A stretch of DNA of 64,000 nucleotides from Pomacea canaliculata (taxonomy: Eukaryota; Mollusca; Gastropoda; Architaenioglossa; Ampullariidae), in the NCBI RefSeq assembly GCF_003073045.1, contig NC_037590.1, positions 22,656,449-22,720,448 on the forward strand, read 5' to 3'. The notes beneath the pieces were generated by a model. The model made no database searches and was not told where the DNA came from. It was given only the letters and a program-made list of their open reading frames with translations. Position numbers and translations under genes: made by a program. This document shows positions 24,801 to 47,819 of this stretch, in pieces (the stretch's first letter is position 1; the number at the start of each line of letters is the position of its first letter).

Positions 24801-27800
24801 TATAACCAACCTACTACAACTTACAGGCTGATCAAAATGTCAAACTTCTGCTCTGTATTACTGAAACAAGCTCCCAGGTTACAGGCTCAGCGCAAATACC
24901 AGCCCAGACTTCCCATATAATGTAGGTCACTATTTAATGGAATCATGTTCTTAAACACACAAAAAAATCCACCATCACAAGTACAATTTCTATTTCTATA
25001 GAAAATAAAGTCAAAGATAGGATTAAAATTTACATATACAATCAATGTGCACCAAGAGGGATGGGAAAAGCCTTAAATGAAGTTTTTTTGTTAAAAACAA
25101 CACAAAGTTTTTTTGTTAAAAACAACACAATCCTACAAAGAAATTGCATTTCTGCCTGGTGCAATTAACCTCAATAGGCCTCAGTGTGCAGGCAAGCACA
25201 TGTAATATTATTCAAGACCACAGTGCCAGTGAATCAACCAGTCAACAAAACAGTAATCATTTTTTTAAGAAATGTCAAGCAATTTTCTTTTTCCCCAAGT
25301 GTCTTTAAAGTGCTTTAAAGTTTGGACTGTTTGTGCTCTACTGTGACTTTAAGTCCCATGAAAATGGAATAAAAATTAAAATACTGGAAGCATTTTCAAA
25401 TCACCAAAAAAAAAAACTAACACTTACATTTGGTGCTTGCTTGATGATAACTTTAGAGGGTGACATGGTGATAGTGGCTGGTTTAGAGGTGGAAGGTGTG
25501 CTAGAGGCATTGCTGCTGGCAAGGTCACTTAAACTAGTTCTTGGCACCACAGTAATACCAGAGGTTCCAGTAGACACACCAAGTCTTTGCTGTGGAGATT
25601 TTGCAATCGACACTGGAATCATTGTAATTTTTGTGGGGGTCTTTGCTGGTGTAATGGCCATTTTGTTCACAGGGATATTCACTTTTGTAGGTGAGCCAGG
25701 CAGTGTAGCTATCACAGCTTTGCCTGGTGACACAATTCCCTGAGACGAAATGGTGACAGTTTTGGTGGGTGTCTGACTGCCTGTAGTCTGGCTGATGATG
25801 CTGACAGTGCCTGCTGATGACACCATGCTGTTGGGCAGCTGTGTCACCTGAATGGGCACAGCATGTGGTTGACTAGAGGATGGATTCCTAGTGATGATCA
25901 CTTTGGTAATTAAATTAGGATTACTGGAACCACCAGACAGGTGACGCTTCAGCACAGACTTGTCTCCACTCACCATGGCAGGAGATCCTGCCTGCATGTG
26001 GGAGGAGGACGTTGTCACAATGTGTGGAGATGCATCAATGGTGATAGTCTTCACATTACTCCCATGAGTCTCCACCACTCTGCTCACAGATGAATGTAAA
26101 AGAACCTCGTTCACAGAAACAGGCGAGGAGTTTTCAAGATGTTGCACCAAGGTCTTGCTAGATGCAGATTTATTCACATCTGCTTCAGCAGAGTTGTCGA
26201 TTTCTGGGATGCTATTAGTCATGGAAGCAGAATCATTCACAGAACCAATGGCAGCAACAGTGCCTTTGGATGAATCTTGCAATACGATGGTGTTCATTGG
26301 CAGAAAATCCACATTTTCTTCCTTTATGCCTGAAAATAAAATAGATTTTGTGTTTAGTGAAAACTGGCAACCTTACAGATGCTTTGTTTTGGTTTCTTTA
26401 TCCTAGCCAGATAAAAAAACTTAAATGACTGATTGCAAAATTAGATCACAAAACTGAAAAGGAAATTCAAACAAATTTTTATTTGCTAGTAACAAAGTGT
26501 TTAACAGACCTAACATACTGACATAAATGAAATGAAAATGAAAATATGAAAAATCAATGCTCTCAACAGTTTCAACTTTGTTTTCTCAACAAAATTATCA
26601 TTATGATCATCTCTTTTTCACACACACACAATCAAATATAGTAATCTAGAAATAATCTATGCAAGTTAATGAACAATATAACATTGCAAAAATAAGACAA
26701 ATGCTCCCTAGAAGATATTAACGCTTTTTAACATACTCAACCGGGAAAAGCTATGAAAAAATATTGTTGGAAGATTCTTTGACTACTCCACAACTTACTA
26801 ATATTCATATGGGCAGCTGGTTGAGTATGTACACATATTTTCTATTAACCCCTTATGAGTTACCAAAATATGTTTGTTTTGCTCTGTTTCAACATTAATA
26901 TTAATTCTTTTAATTATGCATGTTATCATACATTATATGCACTTGCTAATATATACATGGGTGGGTGCACATACATGTATACACATTACATTAAAAATAA
27001 AATACCTCGCGTTTTTTCTTGATGATAAAGAGTATGACAATGCAAGTTTTAAAGGGAACAAATTTTATTTTGGGGCCACCTGTCAATGTTCCATGTAACT
27101 AATATTCTGAACCACAATTGGGCAGACCTTCATATTTATTAATATAACTTTACAAAGCCCAGGTCTTATTTTAACCAATGTAAAAAAAAAAACCCTAAAA
27201 CATCCAGATTATCCAGGTCATTAAAGTCAATTTATTTATGGGCACAACTCCACATCCCATTCCCTATTGAATAGCTCAGCTCCACTCCTCTGATGAATGG
27301 AACTGTACCCAATACCTGTTAAAGCACCTACTTACTAAAGCCCACTTTCCTACCACACAAATCACATTATAACTGTTCTTAATCAACAATCATGAAACAA
27401 ATTAAAAAATACTGAATACTTCCCAACAACAAAGTATGTCCCTGTATTTATTTCCATAGTCCTGCCCAGCATTTCTACTGCAGTATAGGCTGAATGCATC
27501 CTCCACTGATGGCCGCTTATCAAATTTGAGTATTACAATTTTCATCTACATTACCTTTCCACTTTAAATTACGGAAGTTGACACATTTATCATCCTGTTA
27601 TTTGCATTTAAAAAGGATAAACTGACAAAAGTGGAATTTGCTATGGTACAAAAAAAATGAAGCAGACAATATGAAGGCAATTAATTCGTGAAGCATAAAG
27701 AATTTGTTATTTATTGTATATGGGGCACATGATATGATCTGCAAATACAAGTAGTCTTGCTGATTGTTATGGAGCGTGGGCTCAAACAAGCCTTTCAATA

Positions 27801-28464
27801 CCTACTTCGACTTTCTAAAACATATTCAAATAACACACTTTGCAATCGGCAAAATTAACAAAATAGAATTGCATGATTATCTTATTATCTCCTACTTCCT
27901 CCATAATCAAGCCCATTTTCGAAATAATGCGACCCATATAAAACCACGAGGTTTTTTTTTATGTTTGACTTGAACATGAAACATTTTAATAAATCGTACA
28001 CTATCCTGAGAGCAGCTCGCATTTGCGACAGACAATCATTATCAACACAGCCACGTAAACATAGGTTGAAAGACGCGCCATTTGCACGACAAAAATTCAG
28101 GGAAATTTGAACGCTACATTAGGTTTTGTGCGTGGAGAAAAAGGCGTATTTTCGTTAAGATACATTAAAGCGGTCATTAAGAAACTCTGACCCATCGATC
28201 TAATATGTTACAACTTTTCAGCGAGTGAACTAATCGAGTAATTTACATATTTCAGTAACCCAACAAACTCGATTATCTCCTTCGCTGTGCCATATTTACC
28301 ATAAATGGGGCGCTGACGGACGTCCAAGGGCGTGTGGTTTATTTGTAGCACCACTGCATCCAGAATGAAAGTATCTGGAAAGGGCTTGATAATGCTAATA
28401 AGAAATTTTAATTTCCTCTCCTTGAAACCCTCATCCAAGACGTACCAATTCTCTCAGCAGGCAT
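17844..28464 (-). CDS. LIN54: LIN54, CXC-domain subunit of the MuvB/DREAM complex
   Basis: LIN54 is the sequence-specific DNA-binding subunit of the MuvB core; it reads the CHR element in cell-cycle promoters. Exons in transcript order: 28464-28446, 26329-25428, 22678-22513, 22124-22000, 21848-21582, 21178-20979, 20647-20576, 20465-20320, 19252-19158, 18447-18248, 18033-17844. They sum to 2382 nt, 793 aa plus stop; human is 749. Exon 2 is Ser/Thr/Pro-rich. Exon 3 holds [16 protein letters not shown], identical to human. Exon 6 has a 13-Gln run. CXC1 (about 570-610) and CXC2 (about 645-690) are intact, with CHR-contact tyrosines Y585 and Y659 74 residues apart, as in human (536, 610). The helical C-terminal part (about 731-793) is present. 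All introns are GT-AG. Exon 1 (MPAERI, 19 nt coding) is inferred from frame and position; an in-frame ATG in exon 2 near 26297 is the alternative start. Confidence 0.95.
18841..18867. repeat. Poly-A run
   Basis: About 27 A on the plus strand within the LIN54 intron between exons 9 and 10. No element attached to it was recognised. Confidence 0.9.
20241..20278 (+). mobile_element. 3' tail of a retroposon, copy 1
   Basis: CCCCTTGAAACAGGCCAATG, then GCCTATTCAATAAAG. A diverged copy of the same tail lies at 62511-62545. The core GGCCNATGGCC is self-complementary and AATAAA follows. It sits antisense in LIN54 intron 8, about 40 bp from exon 8. Whether it is a SINE or a LINE 3' end cannot be told. 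Confidence 0.55.
21071..21109 (-). repeat. CAG/CAA repeat encoding 13 Gln in LIN54
   Basis: Thirteen glutamine codons in LIN54 exon 6, mixed CAG and CAA, followed by further Gln/Pro-rich sequence. The interruptions by CAA would limit slippage. Confidence 0.95.
23265..23279. repeat. Poly-G run
   Basis: Fifteen G in a row in LIN54 intron 2. Length may be unreliable in an assembly. Confidence 0.9.
23821..23999. mobile_element. Pogo/Tigger-like MITE, 179 bp
   Basis: Starts TACAGTCGGACCTTGATAAG and ends with the reverse complement of TACAGTTGGACCTCGATAAG. The terminal inverted repeats match over about 25 bp with few changes and are flanked by the TA typical of Tc1/mariner/pogo integration. There is no coding capacity. 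It lies in LIN54 intron 2. Confidence 0.85.
24058..24232. mobile_element. Small TIR element, hAT-like MITE, 175 bp
   Basis: Left end CAGGGCTTCTGCTAA; right end is the reverse complement of CAGGGCTTTTGCTTA. CAGGG termini are common in hAT elements. AAACT occurs on both sides, but a clean 8-bp duplication was not seen. Internally there are three GGGGTCC-type motifs. It lies 58 bp right of the pogo-like MITE. Confidence 0.7.
24250..24620 (+). repeat. Unclassified interspersed repeat, copy A
   Basis: Matches 62787-63610 in the same orientation: TTGAAGATTTATAAGGGAAC against TTGAAGATTTGTAGGGGAAC at the left, and CCCAATACCACATCAT at 24544 against 63580 at the right, with recognisable similarity in between. 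Family not named. It overlaps the left arm of the inverted repeat at 24399. Confidence 0.6.
24399..25352. repeat. Inverted repeat with TTAA ends, MITE-like, 954 bp
   Basis: The left arm (24399-24430) begins TTAAAGTCACAATAGAGCAC and the right arm (25321-25352) is its reverse complement with one difference over about 32 bp. TTAA at both outer edges fits piggyBac-type integration. However, repeat copy A continues leftward across the left TTAA and also matches inside it, which argues against a simple insertion. The interior holds a perfect 25-bp tandem duplication (25080-25104, 25105-25129). No transposase is seen. Confidence 0.55.
26330..28445 (-). other. LIN54 intron 1
   Basis: A/T-rich, with donor GTACGT at 28445 and acceptor AG at 26331-26330 (minus strand), if exon 1 is right. 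It contains a stop-free stretch on the minus strand at about 28208-28456 discussed in the findings. Otherwise nothing was recognised. Confidence 0.6.
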
Positions 28465-28717
28465 TTTGTAATTGTTCAAAATCACGCGCCCACCATTACC
28501 ATCCCATAATAGTTGACCATTTTTTTTTTTCTCCACAACGACGCAGGATCGGTGTAAAGGAATTTATAAATCTTAATTAAATAAAGAATAGTACATATTC
28601 TTCTTAATAAAGCTTTTATATTTAAAAGAATATCAATATCATAGTGACAGGTTTTTTTTTTTTAGGTTCGGCAGTTCACCTACGGAAGATTTTGTGCAGT
28701 GCTTCCTAGAGTCAAAG
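28465..28717. promoter_or_regulatory. Bidirectional promoter of LIN54 and COPS4
   Basis: The 253 bp between the proposed LIN54 ATG (minus) and the COPS4 ATG (plus). No TATA box is obvious. The LIN54-proximal end holds a CDE/CHR-like composite (28475-28491). A T run lies at 28520-28531. The transcription start sites are not known, so part of this is 5' UTR. Confidence 0.7.
28475..28491 (-). promoter_or_regulatory. CDE-4 nt-CHR-like site facing LIN54
   Basis: On the minus strand the sequence is GGGCGCG-TGAT-TTTGAA. TTTGAA is the canonical CHR bound by LIN54. A GC-rich CDE half-site (bound through E2F/DP in DREAM) is normally placed exactly four bases upstream, as in CDK1 and CDC25C promoters. 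Composition, spacing and orientation all fit. Its edge is 10 nt from the proposed ATG, so either the leader is very short or the true start is in exon 2. Confidence 0.5.
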
Positions 28718-35775
<7,058 letters not shown>

Positions 35776-35955
35776 TCCCTTCAGAAAGGAAGAGCAAATG
35801 AGTTTCATGCAACTGTTGCTGTTCGTTTTTAATATGGTTGCACACTCTTGGATCAGATCCAGTTCATTCATTAATCCGTTTGTTTGCGTGAGTGAGCAAG
35901 AGGAATAGAGGGTGAAAGCATGAATGTGTATGTATTGACTGATGTATAACTGATT

Positions 35956-35961
35956 AATAAA
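35956..35961 (+). terminator. COPS4 polyadenylation signal
   Basis: AATAAA 181 bp after the COPS4 stop codon, followed by GT/T-rich sequence (CTCACTGTTTTTGTGTTTC). A short 3' UTR is likely. Confidence 0.6.
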
Positions 35962-35975
35962 GCTCACTGTTTTTG

Positions 35976-38294
35976 TGTTTCATGGTCTATGAACTGACAT
36001 TTTTTTTCCCTGAAGTTTGTGTTTAATGCCGTGCCAGCAACTATGGTCCATGAAAGATTTTGAACATAGTAGCAAATACACAAAAGATAATATCAGTTTA
36101 AATTTATCGTTGCTTTGTTTGCACTGTGAAAAGTGTTATGCTACAAACACACATTGTGTGATTCAGGCAACTTGCTAACCTCAGTGTATGAAGTTTTATT
36201 ACAGAGCTTAAAAGAAGTGTCGCTTCTGGGTATTGAAATGCTGTTAATTTAAACTGATTGCTCTCAGAAGAAAACAGCTCTGGGAAAAATTGCTGCAATT
36301 TCTAAGCATGGCTGCAACAATGGTACAATTCATTTTATAGTAGAACAAAAAAGTAGCTCTAGTTATTTTTTGTAGCATCACATTGTAAGCATGCATATAA
36401 GGGTTTTTTCTGGCCATTTCCAAAAATTAAATGATGATGAGTTCAACATGTGTTAAATATCAGGGAGACTATTCTCACTTGATTATATATGTGCATTAAA
36501 TGGCATGAATTGAAGGATAGTGTTGTGTGATGTTTGGGAAAGGGCAGAGAAAAAATTCATCATGCCTGGGAAGGACAAGAATAACAGTATATACTGAGAA
36601 GAACATTACTGTGAAAGAAAATGTGAATTATGCCTATTATCTAAACATTGGGTTGATAGTCTCATACCATATTATCTGCTGATTATAAACAGCTCATATC
36701 TGCAGATGTATAAGATTTCACTTTCATTTATTTATAATAAAGCAGCATGTCAGTATGTGTAATTGACATCTTGTGCAAATCCATACCTTGTCAGTATAGT
36801 AAATAAGCACTAAGATAACTCTACAAAGACTGAAAAATGAAACGTGCAAAAGACAACAGAGGAAGTGATTATGACAATCTATGGTCAAAACCTCAACAAG
36901 GAAGAAGCCATATCAAATTCAGGGGTACCGTGTTGTTACTGTAGCAGGGTAGATGCGGTTGATTTTCAATCTTTCCACAAGAACAAAACGCAACACGTAC
37001 ATTTCGTGGGTTCTGAATCGTTTTACTCCAACGCCAGTCGATAGTGCTGGCTATGGAGAAACTTTACACCACACACTCGCGCTCTCGGTGAAATGTGCTC
37101 CCATCTCTGCGCGGTCTCCTCACCCGACCGTTACGCTCCACTTCCCTCCAAACACACCCGCGCACCTTCGTCCTGTCGCTATTCGACCCCCTTCCGCTCT
37201 CCTTCTGTCATAAACTTGAGAAATGAAATAGTAGATCAAAAGCCGACAGTAACATCGCAGCTGGAAAAATATAAAGCTTGGGCAACATTGGATATCCTGG
37301 GCATTGGCACGTATACAGCGTATACAGACTCAACTGACTTTGCTTACTGATCGAGACTGGCAGAACAATTTTTTTTTTTAAAGTTACCCCAACTTATGGA
37401 TCACAACAGCTTTATTTCATGAATGTTTACGATGAAATATTTAATGGACGCCATGCAATACTGTACACACAGAAACCCTGGCTTTACTCATTCTAGCCCT
37501 CTCTTCCCCCCTCCCCACCCCAAGCCAGTTTTTCTTTTGTATACCTCGATGTCGACGCATCCTTGAACAAATATATTTGGTCGGCACCCTGGTGGGTCTC
37601 CAAGATCCTCAGCTCATCGGATCACCACCAAGCAGCAAAGCTGGTTTGCCTCGGTTTTAGTGCGAGAACTTTTTTTCCCCACCTTACATTGGGTCGGAGG
37701 AATTTTAGCCAATCAGAGTGCACAAAAAGGTAAGTTAAAAAAAAAATACAGCGGCCTTCACCTTTCGTGGTCACGGGGTCACGATCCATAAATAAAACTC
37801 GCGTCGCGGTTACAGAGAGCCTCTTTAGGCAGCGAGGAGGGCAGCAGGCTGTTAACTCTTCCTCTATAGGGATAGATTTCTTCTTAATATTTAACGTTGT
37901 GTAGCATTTTGTCAACAGCAGATAACATCTCGTCATGATACAGTAAGCTTTACTTTTCTTCTAGTCCTTTGTGCACGTGTTAATTTGGCCAGATCCGCCA
38001 CTGCAGTACCGTTAATGATACTTTTCCATAGGTATATCACGTCCATGGGTATATTAATGAATTATATACTGTTAGCCTAATACAATCATCGCATTGACAA
38101 CAGTGTATACGACTTAGGTAGCATAAAGTAGGGGTAAATGTACTGCGCATCAAATGCATAATAACTCAATATATAAATAAGCCCTAAGTATAAGATAAAG
38201 CACAAACTTTGCTCCTCTTGGACATTTGCTGGAAGGCTATTTTAAACTACAGTCTTTATTAATAAAGATAGAATAAAATCATGAAGCAGCGTAC
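35976..38294. other. COPS4-ADK intergenic region
   Basis: About 2.3 kb. 36,000-36,900 is A/T-rich; 36,940-37,220 and 37,550-37,870 are richer in CpG and may hold the ADK promoter and a non-coding first exon. A perfect donor (AAG/GTAAGT) lies at 37729/37730, but no in-frame ATG precedes it. No protein gene recognised. Confidence 0.5.
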
Positions 38295-43855
<5,561 letters not shown>

Positions 43856-44024
43856 TGACATTTAGATTTTATGTTGTTAAACTAATGGGGCGGAGTGTAT
43901 ATGTTTACAGAAAGGTAAGAGAAAGTTTAGAGAGGTGTTATGTGTGTGACAGCCTTTAATGAAGAGATTATAGCTGTCAGAATGCTTTCCATCTCTTTTT
44001 AGTTCCTTTTCTTTTTTTCTTTTT

Positions 44025-44110
44025 TTTTTTAAAGTGGATGTTCTATTCTTAGTTGCTGGCTCAACATAACGCACCAATTTCCTCTTTCTCCTGATACTAC
44101 GCATTGATGC
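44025..44110 (+). mobile_element. SINE family 2, copy 2 (3' part)
   Basis: Carries the AGTTGCTGGCTCAACATAAC and CACCAATTTCC blocks of the family after a T-rich run; the B-box part is missing. Confidence 0.6.
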
Positions 44111-44324
44111 CATGCATTTCTTTCAGTTAATGATTTATTTCTTCATTAACCTTACAAGACAACCTGATGCAAACCTAAAAATCGGGTTGTCTGGTAAGTA
44201 GTGAAGAAAAATAATAGAAAAATTGTATTTCTACCCTATCATGCAGATAACTTGCATATCTTATCGAAATGAAATTGGACTGATATCAAGCAGAAATTTG
44301 TCTTTTCTATTTACAAATTATGGG

Positions 44325-44415
44325 TCACCTAGAATGGGTTTCAGCCGATCGACATTGGTGGCGGACTCTGGTTGAGGCCTTATATGCAACCTGATGCAGG
44401 AAGAGGAATAGATAG
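44325..44415 (+). mobile_element. LINE ORF2 3' terminus, fragment
   Basis: Translation gives ADRHWWRTLVEALYAT followed by a stop and CRKRN, the form of a LINE C-terminal end just before the 3' UTR. Only about 90 bp are recognisable. Confidence 0.5.
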
Positions 44416-46689
44416 ATTTACAAATTATAACTGATTTCTATTTTTTGGTGCCATAGTTATGAAGTAAGTTGAAGTTAATGTCCTGGTGCAACATATGGAA
44501 CTAAAAGGGCAAGTGTCATTTCTGAAGAAAGTGGTGTCGAGACCCTGCACACATGAAACCATATGTCTAGAGGCAGCTAGTGGCCTAGTGTTATTTTTAT
44601 GCATCTGGTGCACATTGGTGCTATAAATTATGCATGGCAGTGATTGGTTAAGTTTCTCAGTGCTAACTGGAGTGGGCCTGCTACAGGAGTGTTGCAAAAA
44701 TGTTAACCCTGTGAGGAGTATGTAAGAGCAGAGCTGAGATGGGACAACAGACGTGCTGGAGATCTGATCAGTGACAAGATGGAACAAGTGAGAGCTGAAA
44801 CTTGCTGTAGAGGGATGCAGCCTTTGCAGGTGATTAAGCCAGCTCAGTGAAGGATAATATATCTGCTTGCTCTTTTCCTTCATCTGGTTGAGTGTCTGAG
44901 AAAAAGTTTCCTTACACCATATCTCTACCACCATGGACGTGTATAGGTGGACTGCTGTCTGTCTTCCGAGACCAACACTTAGCCTCTTGCAAAGTTCTTT
45001 GCTGTTAGTCTCAGCAAGCCTAAACAATGAATGTAACCAGAAGCTTTGTATACACAAGCCTTGTTCTAGTAGTTAACTGGAAAAATTTGTCTGCAATCAG
45101 TCCAGTAATACAAGTTCATGCTACCACTTAGCCAAGTGAATACGGAAACACATAGTTATAAAATGGTCGCAAAGATGCCCTAAGGTAAAGAAACATGAAA
45201 TGATGTTCACAGACTGTGGACATTGCATTGGAACTACGAAAACAAGATGCTTTTCCCCAATTCCTTGAGTTCCCCACTTTGCCCTGGGGCAATTACTGAC
45301 TCTTGCTTTAGAACTACAGTTCTGGATATGTGTTCCTAATTATCATATGGGAATTACCTTGGTAATTGGTGCTTACAAGAAATGATGTTATGAGTTGATG
45401 GAAGTGTGGTTCTTTTACATGTAACCAGTTGTATTTCTGTTGGGGAGGTGATTGAAAAAAATATTGAAAGGAGCAATTTTGCAGTGATATTATTTCATTC
45501 TTGATCAGTTGTTGAGAAGCATGATTAACATATTAAAATATAATGCAAAAAGGCACTGACAAACATACGCATCAGCAAAATGATAACATTATGGCAAAAT
45601 TAAACTAAGTGTATGGATGAGAACGAGTGGCCAGAATACGTAGCTTGATTATAACAAATATTTAAATCTGGGCAAAGATTTCACCATTTTTATTTTTTCA
45701 AGTTTGGTGCGGTGCAGTGTAGCGACTAGCTGTAAATACACCAATTGTCTGGCTCGTCAGAGTGCATCCAAAAAGCTTCAGCCAATTGCCAAAAGCTTCA
45801 ACACCTGCCTGGTGTCGCCATTGCGGATACCGTTATGTTGTCTCCCTTTTCCCAAGCATTCTCGACCTCCTAAATTTCCCCACACCAAACTTTTTACCTT
45901 GCACAGATCTTGATGCTTTAAGTTTAATAGTTTGTTGGATCAAAGAGGAAGGCATTCTGCGTAAGGAATCGAACTAGAAATTACTACATCCACTGTTATC
46001 TTTAGCTGTAACGCAATCAAAAGCTTTAGCACATGTATTTAAATGCTGTCCATTCATAGACCAAGTCCACGTGACTTCCCATTTTGCTAGATTTGCACGC
46101 ATACCGATGCACTCGGTTTTCGTCCACAACCTCTATCTTTGGTGTAGCTTGGAATAAGTTAATCCCAAACATTTTATCCTTGTCCAGGTGTGAACAGTGG
46201 TAAAACAGAAGTCTCTCTCACCACCACCACCACACTTCACTTTCTTCCCTATCGAGGTAGAGATATTAAAAAGGTAAAGAGGTAAGCCTGGTAAGGGGAA
46301 ACTGGAAGATGGTGACTGCTCTCTCTCTCACCTAAGTGCTGACTGCATCGCATCATCCAGTGAAAACTATCCGTTGAAACAGCAGCCGTGCAAGTGGGTC
46401 ATTGATAAGTTCCGTGAGATTAAGAATATAGCCTTAATGTCTTTTATAATGCATGGCGCTCTTGACAACTTGGTTGTTGATTAGTTTGTCTAGACCGCTT
46501 CCAGAGTGGGGCTAACCTTACGGATATAAGACCTCTTAGTAAAGATGTATCAGGAGGTGGTGTTGTAGTTCTCTGTAATCGATTCACAAAATTCCACTTA
46601 ATATAGTCTTCGCAATTTATATTTTAGAATCTGGTAATGAATCATGCTGCTGTTAAGTGACAACTACATGCTTAAGGGCAGTGGAATGT

Positions 46690-46810
46690 GATGTTTTACT
46701 TCGAGCCAGCAACTAAGGCTACATTACAGCAAGGCAACCAATCCTGTAAACAGATACCACATGCAGACAGCGTACCAAAGACAAGAGCTGGACCAGGACC
46801 GCCAGCCCTC
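46690..46810 (-). mobile_element. SINE family 2, copy 3, inverted
   Basis: Its reverse complement contains CATGTGGTATCTGTTTACAG, GATTGG and TAGTTGCTGGCTCGAAGTA in family order. Confidence 0.6.
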
Positions 46811-47819
46811 ACTGTATTAAGGCGGGGAGAGGGAATGAAAGGCATACAGGATGGACTATACATGAACACAGCTTGTTCAATGTAACACTGAAAACATCTC
46901 CTTTACTCTATCCTTGCACTCAAATTCAACCTATGCTATAGAATCCAAAGAGCAAAACGATCAACAACTGCAGCAGTTACAAAAGGGTATTTCGTGGCAT
47001 TACATCCACCTAATGAAAAAAAAAAAAGTGTGGAGAGAGACCTAATGATGGCAATAAATACAAATAACTGAACTGAACCAATCATGTGCACTTGATCCAC
47101 TATATTTCGCACCAATCCTATGTCCCTCCAACTTGATTTCCCTGACCTCCATCTGGTATCTTGACTGACATTTCTGCAATTGAAACGTCACTTGTATACC
47201 AGTAAGGGATGTTTCATGGCAGTGCATGGCCTTAAAAGAATAGGATGATTAATGGACCTTTTCTTAATTGATGCGTGAAAGATTTATAAAGAAATTTATC
47301 GCGGTAAGAATTAACCCGCATTACGTACAGTCCCTTAAGTTGTCAACATGGCTGAAGCACAAACAGCACATCTCTGTAGAATGTAGATGGATGAAGTTTA
47401 CCGTCTGTCTCACTTGACAGCGTCCCTCACACACATGAAAGTGGACTCGCCGTAAGTTACAATAATGAAAGTTAATCATATTAAAGACGTGAACAAAAAT
47501 CCAGACCACTGAACATATCTCGAGTACAATAAACAACGTGAAACCACGGACGTGTAATACAAGTTCGTGATGAAACGTCAAACAACACGGGTACGCGTCG
47601 TCTGCTCCCTTTTGTCGTCGATATTCGAGAGTTTGAACAAAGATACCCTCTTTGGTTTGAGATCCAAGATGTGTACGAGTTCGTGCAAGGTCATCATCTA
47701 CGAGTAGAGTAAGATCCAACGACAGCAACGCGTAACCACTAAAATAACGAGCACTTCAATAAAATGTACAGTACCGAGTCAAGAGAAGTTCTGAATTCCT
47801 GTAAAGATGCAAAAGTAAT

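Noticed and set aside
25333-25743. 136-codon plus-strand frame across LIN54 exon 2
   Set aside because: It is the antisense shadow of the real LIN54 exon.
37500-37729. Stop-free stretch leading to a perfect donor at 37729 as ADK first coding exon
   Set aside because: No ATG in frame anywhere in the open stretch. It could still be a non-coding first exon.
44158-44191. Hairpin with an 11-bp stem (GACAACCTGAT) as a small RNA
   Set aside because: Too short for a miRNA precursor and with no further pairing outside the stem.
47321-47460. Cystine-knot hormone-like pattern on the minus strand
   Set aside because: The CxGxC and CC-C spacing is suggestive only. Other conserved positions are missing, the start is not ATG and the opposite strand is open too.
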